From positions 1,054,001 to 1,118,000 of the forward strand of contig CATNEN010000008.1 of assembly GCA_950097015.1 (NCBI GenBank): 64,000 bases of DNA, written 5' to 3'. Both the position numbers and the translations under genes were made by a program. This document shows positions 21,752 to 33,015 of the stretch, piece by piece. Positions within the stretch are counted from its first letter, which is position 1. Every line of letters starts with the position of its first letter. The stretch comes from Macrostomum hystrix (lineage: Eukaryota; Platyhelminthes; Macrostomidae). Below the pieces are notes generated by a model, which worked only from the letters and a program-made list of their open reading frames with translations, ran no database searches and had not been told where the DNA came from.

Positions 21752-24700
21752 CAATTTTTTCACTATTCAGAAAACGATTATACTGTATGCCTTTTAAAGC
21801 CATCATTTACTTAAGAAGTACTCGTACCTGATGAATGACTGTTGAACTAGGAATGACGTTTTTAACCCATAAAAAGTAAACAATAGACAAGAGGTGAACC
21901 GTACTTAGTGACTTGCCAATTCATTCTTTTCGCAATTTGCGCTTTAAAGTCTGCATTTTCCAGACATTTGGCTACCTACTTTAGCATATAACATGGCTGG
22001 CGCATCAAAGTCCACGTCAGTTCTGACCGCTGTTTTCTCAGTCCTAGGGACAGTGTCGTTGCGCATCGCTAGCGCGTTAAGACCTGCTGGAACATTCTTA
22101 AGAGCTTAAAGACGCACAAAAACTTGGCTAAAAGATCAAGAAAGAGAGGGTGGAATGGTGTCGAAAATTCGACCCCCGAGAAAGAGCAGACGCTGTAGAC
22201 AAGGAACAGGCGGTACTGGTCGTTTGGACTACCAACCTCCACACTGGCTCCTCTCTCATTCAATGCCTGTCTCCTACGCTTAATCTTCCCCTCTAACGTC
22301 CTTCCGCTCTTAGAACCCGGCTTGCCGGCCCAGTCAACAACAGATGTAGCTATCCACCCACTCGGTACACAAGCTTATGAATATCCTAACTAATACGTAG
22401 GATCTCCATTTTTAGCTGCAATGTACCCTAAAATTGTGTGAGTCAAATGTGTCTGTCCTGCCAGCAAACCTTTAGAGCAAAGAAAGTTGCTAAAATTTCA
22501 TTCATGTCCATATCCTAGCATAGAAATGAAATGATATGTCATATCAATAAAAATCACCAAAAAGTATATCTGGATGATTTAAAACTCTGGTGCTGCTGAA
22601 ATGCAAATATACACATACATATACTACTTAAAAAACGTTATTAAAAGGTTCTGAAAATGTCCCTGTGTTAGTATTGCAATATGGTGCTTTGCAATATATA
22701 TCAATCGATATTTTAGAATCTATTTTAGTCGAGAAAGGTCAGATTCAGGCTATTATTACCTTAAGATGCTACTACGAGTATAGTTTGAAAACAATGAACC
22801 AAAAAAGCTAACATACACTTTTTAGATAAGCAATGTAACAGAAAGAAAGAGAAAAGAAAATACCACATAGCAATTGGCAAGAGAATAAAGTAAAATACAA
22901 GGAAAGAACTTAAATTTGTAGTGATATGATATTGATGGCAGGGATAGAAGTGTTGTGTAGGTAAGGATGTGGAGAAAGGAAAATATTGAAGGCCAGTATA
23001 GGATTTGTAGGAAAGGTAGCAAAAGATGTGGCAAGGGGAAAATGCTAAGACAAAGATGATACAATGGCTAGTCTTTTAGCTTATATAGGAAATTTATAAA
23101 ATAAAGCAGTACCTACCAATAGTTTGAATTTGCAACCTTTTAGTTTTACTACTATATAACACTTTTACCTAAAAATTCCAAATGTTTTTAAATAGCCAAA
23201 ACATATTCAAATAAAGAAATGGCATAGCTAATTGGCTAATAGTTAGCAACCTAGTTACTTTAAGAAGGATGCCAGAAGAATTTTTGGAATGCCACATTTT
23301 AATTATGAATGTTAATATCATAACAGAATAGGGTCCTTCAGAATTAGGCATCAATAAGGAGTAATTTAGAATATGAAAAAAAACATTTTAAATTAGATTG
23401 ATGTTAAAAAGTATGTTCCTCTTTAAGAACTTTGTTAAAGTGTGCATGTTAGAAGAAAAAACTAGCATGTTTTGCCCCCTTCGGGGAGCAGAAATATTTT
23501 TAATTCGGCTTGTATATACTTTTTAGCAGCTGAATTTACAGTTTTTTAAAGCTACAATGAACCCCCAGTTGACAATGATCCCCAGTATCAAACTGTATAA
23601 CTTTTCTGTTCCTTTGAATGGCTACATGAATAATAATATAGTTTTCAAAACCCAAACTATGTTCTATTAGGGTCTTAAATAAATAAAAGGGTCTTAAATA
23701 CACACTTTAAAACCAAGAAAATCTATTGAGTATGACAAGACTTAACACATTTGCTTTTATACCTTGACATGTTTTCACATTTTTTGCTCTAATTAGGCTA
23801 GTACAGTGTGAACTGAAAATAAGCAAACTAGCCTAAATAATTGGCACATGAACAAGACTGTCAGAGCCTCTAAAGATGAGGATGTTGTCCTATTTCTTCT
23901 TTTCTAATTGGTCATTGTTAATGTAAGGTTTTGGCTATAGATGTAAAATAAGGGATTCCTGAAGGCTATTAGGCCTATTTCATGTGTATGCTTGATGTCT
24001 CACAGAAAATGGAGCACATAAAATGATGTTTTAACATAGGCTCTACTGGTTTTTATAGTCAGTGGCACAGTTGCAGTTGTATATAATGTTTAAATTACTT
24101 AGTGATAGGCCTAATGTTTGAATCCACATGAGAAAAATATTTTAGTCAGTATAGCTAACAAAACTAGAAATGGGGCTCTTGAAACCTATAGTAAACTGCA
24201 ATGTTTGGTTAAGCTAGCCAAGTAAACTGGCAGGAACTATCTATTTGAACTATAGGACCAGCAAGGTGGCCTTTGTGATAGAATATGGTATACACAAGAC
24301 GTCACAAACATACTTAGTGTACCATAGCTGGGAAGTGGTAGTTAGGTTGAAATATCCAAGTGCACACTGACCTTATTGTACTGCACATTAGGGCATCATC
24401 ATGACATAGCAGCATACACTACCAAAATTGTTGGATGTATATCAAGGCAATCAAAGCATATCAGGGTATAAATTGCAAGACAGAAGTCTACACTAACTCT
24501 TGTGCACATTTGCACACAATAATGTAAGGCTTAAATTTGGCTTTTAAATACAAACAAGATAAACACAAACTAGGGATAGTATTTGTTTTTAAATAAAAAA
24601 TATGATTTAACATAAAAATGAATGTTTAACATTTTTCTCTTGTATGCTAGTTATTCTTTTGTTATTAATTAGGCCTATTATGTCTTTTATTTACTAGACC

Positions 24701-24845
24701 AAATTTTAATTTTTAAATACAGGTACTAAAAAAATATATAGCATTAAACTAGTTAAGGCCCTAACATCATTATGATATTGTCATTTATCAAGACTTCTTC
24801 TGGACACTTCTATAGGCCTAGGCCCTACCTTTATTAAAAATTGAT
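21752..24845. other. AT-rich stretch without recognised gene
   Basis: No protein-like frame found. A possible poly(A) signal AATAAA for the GPCR transcript is at 22546-22551. The motif TAGGCCTA and its parts recur often in 23.5-26 kb; this may reflect base composition or old repeat copies. Confidence 0.5.
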
Positions 24846-24851
24846 GCATTA

Positions 24852-25483
24852 GGGTAATGTATCATCAACCGAACAGTGTATCTTCAAAACCAAACAAGAA
24901 TTTTGACTCCTTCCTTGGTCTCGTGCAAGACAGAAGCAAGCTATTGTGTTTCACAGAACAACTAATTTGAAAGTTGAAGAAATTATCTACAAGCTGAGGC
25001 ATGATGTGCAATGAAGCATTAAGAGGAAAGAAAGATATTGATGTTTCAGTAGAAATTTTTATTGCAAAAGCATACTTTTTAACAACATTTTTTAGTATGT
25101 ACTTTAGACAAAGATTGTAAGTGGTTGCTTGCCAATTAAATGACCATAAATGTAGTTATTTATAGAGCATGAAAAATGCTTTCAAATGACATAATTCATG
25201 ATAGTCCACTCCTTAAAATAGGATTAAACCACTCACTCAAATTTTAAAACCAAACATCAAATTCTCTGTTTGGTTTGAAGATACATGAAAATCATTGTTC
25301 GGTTTTAGATAAAAAGCAGGAATAACTTTGACAAAATAGCAAAAGCAGATACTTTTTAGAAAGATGTAACTGTTTTCTATAACTTGGCTTTTGATTTATC
25401 ATCATATCTTAAATAGAAAATCTGTAGCTTAGGTTTGAAGTTAAAAAAATACACATTCTTGTTTGGTTGATGATACATTACCC
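24852..25483. mobile_element. MITE-like element with terminal inverted repeats
   Basis: Begins GGGTAATGTATCATCAACC and ends with its exact reverse complement, GGTTGATGATACATTACCC. It is flanked on both sides by TA, as expected for a TA target-site duplication. It is 632 bp long with no transposase frame, so non-autonomous. Subterminal copies of a second motif (TGTATCTTCAAAACCAAACA at the left, inverted relative at about 25265) add to the internal symmetry. TA duplication is typical of Tc1/mariner-like elements; the family is inferred. Confidence 0.8.
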
Positions 25484-25489
25484 TAATGC

Positions 25490-26868
25490 TTTTATTCGGG
25501 GCATTGTGTACACAGCTTATTATTTTCGGTGGATGGTGAAACATTTTTGTGGGCTAAATTTATTCCAGCAGCAGGCCTAACTCTGCCACCTTTCTAAAGA
25601 TTACATTTGAAATTTTGAATACAGACAAAAAGCCATGGATTTAAGAAATAATACAGATCCTATTAATAGTGAGTAGGCCTTAAAATATAGCAAGTACTTT
25701 TACTGTGGTCTTTTACTAATGCTTACCCACTTAAAGGGCATATTAAATTTCAAATAAGCCCTAAGGCCCTATAGACTCATATACAGCAATATGCCAATAA
25801 AAACAGATTTAGATTATGTGATATTACACTACAATACTTACAATATTGAATTAGTAGGTAGGCCTAGCTAGCATCTAATCACTAAGCTGCCTACCTTAAA
25901 CTACAGGCTACAGCCTATATAACAAGCACGTCAAGCATGTGTTCGTGATGCAGTACAGGAACCATGCCATTGCCAAGTAGCAAATTTGCACAGCTGCAAT
26001 ACCATATAGTCTTATTTTCTAATTCTGAAATCCAGTTAACAGTAACCGCACGTGACAATCATCGAAACATTTTTATTAGCCCGCCAGTGCATTCTGTATT
26101 GTATGAGATCTTTAGTTTTTATAATTAGTTTAACGAATTTTACTCACAATTAAAAGTTATTTAAAACATTTTTTTGTCTTCTGCTTCGAATTCGCACCAG
26201 AATTTAAAACAAAAATCGACTTCGCCCTACGTCGCGAAAACCCGTAGTTGGCGAAAGAGATATGTTTTTGCTTTATTTGGATTTTTCCTTGTTGGTTTCT
26301 CTCTTTTAAACCGTAAATGCATTTGAAAAATAAATCTGGACCACTTGTTCTACAATTGTAATCAAAGAAATGGTACTTTAGATTATATCAATTGCTGTAT
26401 TCTTTCTATAAGTTCTATAATTTTCATGTAAGCAACTACTCGTATATTTAATTTATATACTGTACTTTGGTACCTCGTAAATGCATGCAAATAGTAAACC
26501 AGTTTTTTGAAACTTTGCAAAAGTGATGGTTGATAAAATGAAAATGTATAATATGCAGGCAAATTTCAGCCAGATTACCAGGTATTTTACCTGAAAATTT
26601 TCACTGGCGTAGCAAACCGGGCTCATATCGAAAAATGGCCCTTTTTGAGGCACACCCCAACAACCCACGCGTTGGGGTGAACACAACGACGCGGTCCAGT
26701 TTCTGACGGTAAAAATAAGCAATTACGCCTGTTAGCTACAGAAAAATCTATAGTTTACTGTGTTTTCTCGATTGTACAACTATCAAAGCACAAGTTGAAA
26801 TTTGTTCTTTAGCGTTGATAATTTCAACAGCTGAAAATTGATTCAATAATCAGGTGATTTGTAAAGCA
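25490..26868. other. AT-rich stretch without recognised gene
   Basis: Nothing supported on either strand. A minus-strand frame at 26453-26722 has no recognisable feature and is not called. Confidence 0.5.
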
Positions 26869-26870
26869 GG

Positions 26871-27392
26871 CTAAATTTGACTGCGACTTGCGGCTACTGA
26901 CCTACTAGCCGCCAGCGACATCAATATCGACAGCGATGACGGAGATGTGGTATCTCGCGGCGTCGGTGCAGCACCAAGTCCAGTCAGCTGCAGTTGTTGA
27001 ACCCCGCCGACTCCGCCACTGCCACTGACGTAGCCAATGCCGGCGCCGCGTCGAGAAGTGAGTCGACGATGGCGAACGCGCCGGATAAGGACGAGTGCCG
27101 CTACGACGCTGAAGATCAGGGCGGCGCAGGAGAGGGCGGCCACCTCTGACCAGTAAATGGCGTTGTAGCGGAGGTAGCCAAACTCCGACGGCCGAGCGGT
27201 TGCTCGGGCCTCGCGCTGCGTGAGATCTAGGCCGGCCACAATGGCTATAACGCCGGCTACGGAGAGCACGGCGGAGCGGTAGGCGAGACAGACCGGAGCA
27301 ACGCTGTGCAGGCAGTTGCGCAGCGTTGGCTTCGGGCGCGCGCCGGCATCCTCAGCTGGGCAGCTGGACACGGTGGTGGCTGCTGTCCACAT
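26871..27392 (-). CDS. small protein with two predicted membrane helices, unknown
   Basis: A 173-codon GC-rich frame in AT-rich surroundings, ATG at 27392 and TAG at 26871. Two hydrophobic segments can be seen: residues about 40-55 (AVLSVAGVIAIVAGL) and about 83-104 (EVAALSCAALIFSVVAALVL). The second is followed by a basic stretch (RRVRHRR), which suggests a cytosolic C-terminal tail rich in Gly, Ser and Pro. I do not recognise the family. It could be a complete single-exon gene or the last exon of a minus-strand gene that includes the candidate exon at 28382-28636; in the second case the ATG would be internal. The sharp GC rise and biased codon use support coding. Confidence 0.55.
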   Translation of the reverse strand: MWTAATTVSSCPAEDAGARPKPTLRNCLHSVAPVCLAYRSAVLSVAGVIAIVAGLDLTQREARATARPSEFGYLRYNAIYWSEVAALSCAALIFSVVAALVLIRRVRHRRLTSRRGAGIGYVSGSGGVGGVQQLQLTGLGAAPTPRDTTSPSSLSILMSLAASRSVAASRSQI

Positions 27393-27769
27393 TTTGGTGT
27401 ACTTTAATTATAGCTTTCTCGATCGATGATGCTGCGGAATTTAATAAATAGCTGATTCTATTCGTACAAATTGGACACGTATACCTGTAATTATCCCCAT
27501 GAATTTATTGACATATATACAAGGTATAAGGCGTATAGGGGCGTATATGGAAGCCGGCATTATAGTTCCTAGATCAGATAATATTGCCAGTCTATGATAT
27601 CTAGAGATGTCTGATCATTAACAGGAATCAAGATACTTGTTTTGCACGAAGGCATAATTTTCATTAGTAGCTTTGTGCCACTATACGAGCTACTTGGATA
27701 AATATAGCCATTAACAACTTCACGCAATAATCATTAATTAGCACGCATCTTTGATGGGCTAATCTGCAT

Positions 27770-28020
27770 ACGTGTTTACAACGGACTCATGTTTTGAAGG
27801 TCGGGGGTTCGATTCCACTGGAATAATATGTGTATTTTAGCATGACACTTAACTCTGCATTGCTTCAGTTCACCCAGCTGTTAAATGGGTTCCAGCATCA
27901 GCTGGGGTAATTGAGCGTTGTGGCATTCCCCATGTCCATGGACTAAATAGACGTACGCAGCCTTCAGATAGCTGCGGCTGTTCTGTCGGTTACACATCAG
28001 GCCCGATTGAGGAGGGTGTA
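27770..28020 (+). mobile_element. tRNA-derived SINE (family B)
   Basis: The head has a near-perfect RNA polymerase III B box, GGTTCGATTCC (27806-27816). The body contains CAGCATCAGCTGGGGTAATTG and GCATTGCTTCAGTT, which recur in reverse orientation at 39415-39580. The tail holds GTCCATGGACT, shared with 18125-18265. Confidence 0.7.
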
Positions 28021-28381
28021 ACCAATTATTATGTTTAACCCAGAATGAGTTCGTTTAGCTGTAAAGTTAGTAAAACAACCTGTGCTTAAAAAACAAGCGT
28101 GATTAAATTAATTGTCCTCCTATTTTCTATATAGAAAATTGTGTTTTAAATTAAAAACGCTGGGCCGTCACCAAAGAGTAAGTAAAAAAGACCCGAACGG
28201 ACTTCGTACGCTCGTCAAATTTGTTTTAGCGAGTTTTCGATTCTATCAAGGTAAGAAAGTACAGTATCTTCGATTTTTTAGCACTTGTATAAGTGCATTG
28301 CCTATAACAAAAGGTACTTTTCTCAGCTAAATTTACTAAATTTATTAGTAAGATTTGAGTTGACTCTACTCTTCGGCTCAC

Positions 28382-28636
28382 CTTGACGACGCGCAGTACA
28401 AGAGCCAACCAGTTTATAGCATTATTGAAGATCGAAATCGGAGCCGGTGCAGTAGGCCCTCTAATACAAACAGCAGGCGGCTCCCGGGTCTGAAGGTTGA
28501 TGATGGGAGCCACGGGAGAAGCGACGAGAGTAAAAGCGACCTTATTGGTGGATGCATACGCGGCATGGGAACTTGGATTTATGCCAGTCTCGCGTCTGCA
28601 TGCATATATAGCAGCTGCGTAAGGTGCTTTTGAACA
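28382..28636 (-). CDS. candidate orphan coding exon
   Basis: A 255-nt segment bounded by a strong pyrimidine-rich acceptor (TTTCCTCCTCTTACC...CTCAG) and a GTGAGC donor. It is open in one frame (85 codons, phase 0 at both ends) and GC-richer than its flanks. The other two minus-strand frames contain stops. The peptide (CSKAPYAAAIYACRRETG ... INWLALVLRVVK) matches no family I know. It may belong with the ORF at 26871-27392; a spurious exon is also possible. Confidence 0.35.
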
Positions 28637-29344
28637 CTGAGCCAATAGTTGGTAAGAGGAGGAAACGAAAAAATACATCCTACCGAAGCTCACACTTTCG
28701 GGCTATGCAAGCAAGCAAGCTGCTCGTGGGATTTATAAAATAGGAGTTGAGATGTGGGCTGAGCATGCAGGGGATTGGAGAGACGACTGCAGCAGCCTGG
28801 ATAAAGAAGACCGCTGACTGGATTCCCTTGTGTCTACTGCTGCGACCCTCGGCCCTGAGAGCCCGTGTGCGCACTGGCAACAGTTAATGTACATTGTTTG
28901 CCTAGCCTAACACTCTCAGAGCATGCCTGCGTGAGAAACTGCCGGATTGAGGCACAGGTGTGGCGTGGACAGACAGACTGAATGCTAAGCCCGCATCGAG
29001 AATTTTTTAGTTTGACAGGAAAACGATGTTCAGACGAGTACTCGATTATAAATCTTATTTATAACCAGGTATTTTCTAGTGGGATAATTGCTGCAAGAAG
29101 CACATTCGAAAATTTCTTGCGATATGAATAAAATAGACATTGCACAAGGGTCAAAGGTTGGCGGCCTCTTCAAGATTACTAACGACCGTGGGTCACATAG
29201 TCAGAAACATCGTGATTGTTTAACAGTAATTAAACAACATAGCATTTCAAATACGAACATTTTTCCGCCCGATCAGATGAATGGCGGTGATGGTGATCCA
29301 AAATCCTTCAACATACTCGTAGATATAATTTTCCAGCTCGCAGA

Positions 29345-29555
29345 ATTCCATCGTGTAACCGTGTCGGCTATTTTTGTTCGCAGTATACAGAGCACTGTTA
29401 CTCGCAGTTGTCTCAGTCACGGGGTCTTCGACGTCGGACGGCTTTGAAAGTCAGTTTATCGAAAAGGGCAAAAAGTTTGATCCATATGTTGGGCGTTCAC
29501 GAAAATCGGTCATTCAGCTTGTCAGTTACCAAGTGGGCAATTGTGGGTAATAAAT
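29345..29555. repeat. dispersed repeat (family C), second copy
   Basis: Shares ordered blocks with 1265-1555: GTGTAACC.TGTCGGCT, GTCACG.GGGTC, GACTCGGATGG or GACGTCGGACGG, TTTGAAAGT.AGTT, CATATGTTGG.C.TTCAC.AAAATCGGTCATTC. The type of element is unknown. It overlaps a 119-codon plus-strand frame starting at 29088 that I do not call as a gene. Confidence 0.7.
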
Positions 29556-29898
29556 GATAAATCAGACAATGAAATTTCTGGAACGACCTTCTTTAAAGCC
29601 TTCTACAGCAATTAAATTTGCAGCAATTAAGCAAGACAGCTTACACGATTCTAAAAACACAAGAAAAAATAGTCAGACACCATTTCCTAAATTTCCTAGA
29701 CACCAGGTATATATTCTCCGGAAATTCTTGGGTGAATATAGTGTTTACTATATCATTATCATTATCATCATTATCATTTCATTATATCACTATATCATTA
29801 GGGTGAACACCCTATAAATTTTTTTTGAATATGTCGAATCTTTCTTTCAAAATTAGTTTTGCAAGAGCTGTGTAAGCAGAAATTCAATACAGATCCAG

Positions 29899-30027
29899 GC
29901 TACCTCGGGAGCTATGCAATGCAGCAAGAAACCTATTAAACAGCTTGAGTCTTCAGAACAGTACACACCGGTCAAGAAGCCGGTGACTGAGCAGCAACAA
30001 AAGAGCCGCAGCTTAGTCAATAAATAG
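29899..30027 (+). CDS. candidate terminal exon, unknown protein
   Basis: Follows an acceptor (ACAGATCCAG), stays open for 42 codons and ends in TAG at 30025, overlapping an AATAAA. The peptide is lysine/glutamine-rich (KKPIKQLESSEQYTPVKKPV). No partner exon was identified. It may be chance. Confidence 0.22.
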   Translation, partial: ATSGAMQCSKKPIKQLESSEQYTPVKKPVTEQQQKSRSLVNK

Positions 30028-30987
30028 GACTCGCAGGTCAGACTTGTAGTCTGTAGTTTGTAGTCTGACCTCGTGAAGGAGATTCACGAGATTGTGCTGC
30101 AGTTTGAAACTGATGATGGTGCTGGCGTTGATTTCAACGGTGAAGGCTTTGTATTGACGTTGATCATTGAGAGAATGTGAGAGAAAAACTTGCTTTCTGC
30201 AAAGTTATAGTAGCTATCATAGTCCTTTATAATTACCCCATATTTGTGACACCAGTGACTCTTAACTGTTAGATTAATATTAAGAACATTGATATCGACG
30301 TTGGGCCAATATTTCCTCATGCTGCATTCTAGTTTGCATCGGTACTTACTCTTGTAATTGGGCTCGTGTGCTTGGTAATAAGATCCTGGAGAGACGATTG
30401 GAAATATTTTTATTGAGAATTTATTTTTTTCGGAGGATAAGCACCCTAGGTTTGGGATCTTGAGTTTTGGGATTGGGATTTTGGCGCTAATTTGATTGTC
30501 TGGGCACACTTTTTGCAGGTTCACTTTTTGGGCTGGGAGGCTCGTATCAGGAATATGGAGATAGACTTTTTTGGGCTAGACTGATCTGGAATAGGCTGCG
30601 AAATTTTTTGTCCTAACCGATTTGGAATAATGGAGACTATGGAGACAGCTTTTGTGAGAGGCAGGTAGCCTTTTTCCTGATCTCTTTGGGAACAATAAAG
30701 CTAATAGATTGTGGATTATGGCGGCTGCGTAAACTCTTGCCCCAGATAGCCCCTCTTGCATACTACTTTCCCCAGCGTTATTACGTGCTTACAAAGTATT
30801 AAAAGGCGAGAAACACGTCACGTAATGTTGAATTTGAAAAAATAGCTACAGTTCAGTTCGTTAGCCAGTTCAAGGACGGTCAAAGTTAGACCAAGCATAT
30901 TTATAATTGCAATGTACGTACGTTGCAGTGATCATTTGAGCACGAATTATAAACTATTCGATAAAACTATAAATAGAAAAAGGTTAG

Positions 30988-32698
30988 CTACCTACAAAAT
31001 TCAATTGCAGGTGCTTTCACCGGAATGTTAGCCGGGTCGAACTCTTCGGCGTTAAAAGCGGCAATGTCTGCCTCGGATAGGCTCTCCAACAAACTGTAGT
31101 CCGGGCACACTGACGCGTCTGCAAAGCCGCTGCGACCTGTGCTACCTGACGATGCCGCTGAGCCTCCACTTGATGCGGCTTTGCTAAAAGAAAACGTGGA
31201 CGATGAAGCGCCAGATGTTGAGGCTGTGGTTGCGGAAGCATTGGCGTTGACTTGCTGCTGTTGTGGTCGCATCGGTTGTGATTGATTGCTAGATATCACA
31301 CCAGCAGAGCCTTGAGCTTGCTGTGTCTGGGATGCAGCAAACGGACCACCAGAACTCGGTGCCTCTTGAGGTCGCACGCCCGAGAGCGGACCACCAGAAG
31401 CCGGTGCTTGTTGAGTCTGCGCTCCAGAGAACAGACCACCAGAACTCGTTGTCTGTTTAGTCTGCGCTCCAGAGAACAGACCACCAGTAGCCGGTGCATG
31501 TTGAGTCGGCGCTCCAGAGAACAGACCACCAGAAGCCGTTGCCTGTTGAGTCTGCACTCCAGAGAACAGACCACCAGAAGCCGGTGCCTGTTGAGTCTGC
31601 ACTCCAGAGAACAGACCACCAGAAGCCGGTGCCTGTTGAGTCGGCGCTCCAGAGAACAGACCACCAGAAGCCGGTGCCTGTTGAGTCTGCACTCCAGAGA
31701 ACAGACCACCAGAAGCCGGTGCCTGTTGAGTCGGCGCTCCAGAGAACAGACCACCAGAAGCCGGTGCCTGTTGAGTCGGCGCTCCAGAGAACAGACCACC
31801 AGAAGCCGGTGCCTGTTGAGTCGGCGCTCCAGAGAACAGACCACCAGAAGCCGGTGCCTGTTGAGTCTGCACTCCAGAGAACAGACCACCAGAAGCCGGT
31901 GCCTGTTGAGTCGGCGCTCCAGAGAACAGACCACCAGAAGCCGGTGCCTGTTGAGTCGGCGCTCCAGAGAACAGACCACCAGAAGCCGGTGCCTGTTGAG
32001 TCGGCGCTCCAGAGAACAGACCACCAGAAGCCGGTGCCTGTTGAGTCTGCACTCCAGAGAACAGACCACCAGAAGCCGGTGCCTTTGGAGATTGGGCGCC
32101 GCCGAACAAGCCGCTGCTGGTGCTGCCAGCAGTAGCGAAGGCTGTAGGCGCCTCACCGAACAAGCCGCCGGAGCGCCGGGGTGCGACTAGTCCACCGCCG
32201 GAAGGGCTCACAGTCTGAGCCGAAGTCTGCAAAGCAGCTGGCTGTAGACGTTGATTCTGAGCAACGTACTGCCTCTGTGGAAGGGTTGCGACGGCGTTTA
32301 TGAAGACGAGTTTAGTGCTAATGATTCCTATCAAGAATTCAGATAGGAAGATATATTATGTTAAGCGACGAAAGCAAGAAACTAACCAGAGCTTCCAGCA
32401 CTGCCGCATTTGGCTGTATGATCGCCTGCCGTTTAGCGGCATAGTCCTGTGCTAGGCTGGCCATTTTGGCAAGATGCTCGGCGCTCCAGCCCGACGGTCC
32501 TACTCGGCTCTGGTAAGCGTGCAAACGAAGCTCCTCCGGGCTGTAGTCGGCTAATTCTGGCAGGCTGGGCCAGTGCGGGTTGCCATAGCAACTGAATGGC
32601 CACATTTTGGCGCCCTCCCAGGAGCTCACAAAGTGGATGATGTGACCCACCGGGTCGGATGATTGCGACGGCGGATTCTGAAGTCGCAATCGATTCAT
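30988..32698 (-). CDS. NUP42: NUP42/Nlp1-like FG nucleoporin
   Basis: Two exons on the minus strand, 32698-32387 and 32274-30988, joined in phase 0 (donor CTCTG/GTTAGT; acceptor CAACCCTTCCACAG), 532 codons if the ATG at 32698 is the start. The first exon carries the family's conserved block (WPFSCYG then DYSPEELRLHAYQS), which in NUP42 precedes the FG region. The second holds about 16 copies of a 15-residue GLFSG repeat (GGLFSGAPTQQAPAS), and the C-terminus (SEADIAAFNAEEF..ANIPVKAPAIEF) matches the NUP42 C-terminal Gle1-binding segment. Expected place: cytoplasmic face of the nuclear pore, in mRNA export with Gle1/DDX19. The usual N-terminal CCCH zinc finger is not in this model. A possible upstream mini-exon ending at 32745 has a C-x7-C (CSFIAYSRC), but a full finger could not be assembled. 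Confidence 0.85.
31380..32095 (-). repeat. 45-bp coding minisatellite in the NUP42-like gene
   Basis: About 16 head-to-tail 45-bp units encoding a 15-residue GLFSG repeat. Units differ mostly at one codon pair (GAPTQQ or GVQTQQ). DNA identity between units is nearly complete in the middle and lower at both ends, as expected from recent homogenisation. Confidence 0.95.
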
Positions 32699-32949
32699 GG
32701 CTTTTAAAAAATATGCTGGTTCCTTTATTTAAATATTTGGGTACCTTGCATCGGGAATAGGCAATGAAGCTACAGGCCCAGAACACTACCTTCTCAATTC
32801 CTCGCTCTATCAGATGAGTATGATGACATCTATGGCCCTCAACTGGGACATCCCAATTTTAGTGAACCCTTTCAGATCCCAGTGTTAAAAGGCTACAACC
32901 TTTTAATGCGTATTTTGAGAACGACAAGGACTCTAATGCAAGATCCTCA

Positions 32950-33015
32950 CCGGGTGAGTGGTGGAACGTTGACGCGTTTACCTCTCGCACCAAAGCTTCT
33001 GAACTCGAATCCACG
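32950..33015 (+). mobile_element. SINE family A, head fragment
   Basis: GTGAGTGG..GAACGTTGACGCGTTTACCTCTCGCACCAA and the following GAACTCGAATCC match the tRNA-like head (A and B boxes) of the SINE copies at 45.1-45.4 and 37.8-38.1 kb. The body is missing. It lies between the NUP42-like gene and JMJD6. Confidence 0.7.

Noticed and set aside
27775-27830. Possible tRNA gene
   Set aside because: Has a B box but no full cloverleaf; body and second copies show it is a SINE head.
30084-30524. 146-codon minus-strand frame
   Set aside because: AT-rich, interrupted in the middle by a strong GTAAGT donor, no recognisable domain; at most a small exon at about 30389-30354.
31282-32190. Plus- and minus-strand ORFs overlapping the NUP42 repeat (RSREQTTRSRCLLS and others)
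   Set aside because: Frame shadows of the 45-bp coding minisatellite; only the GLFSG frame fits nucleoporin blocks at both ends.
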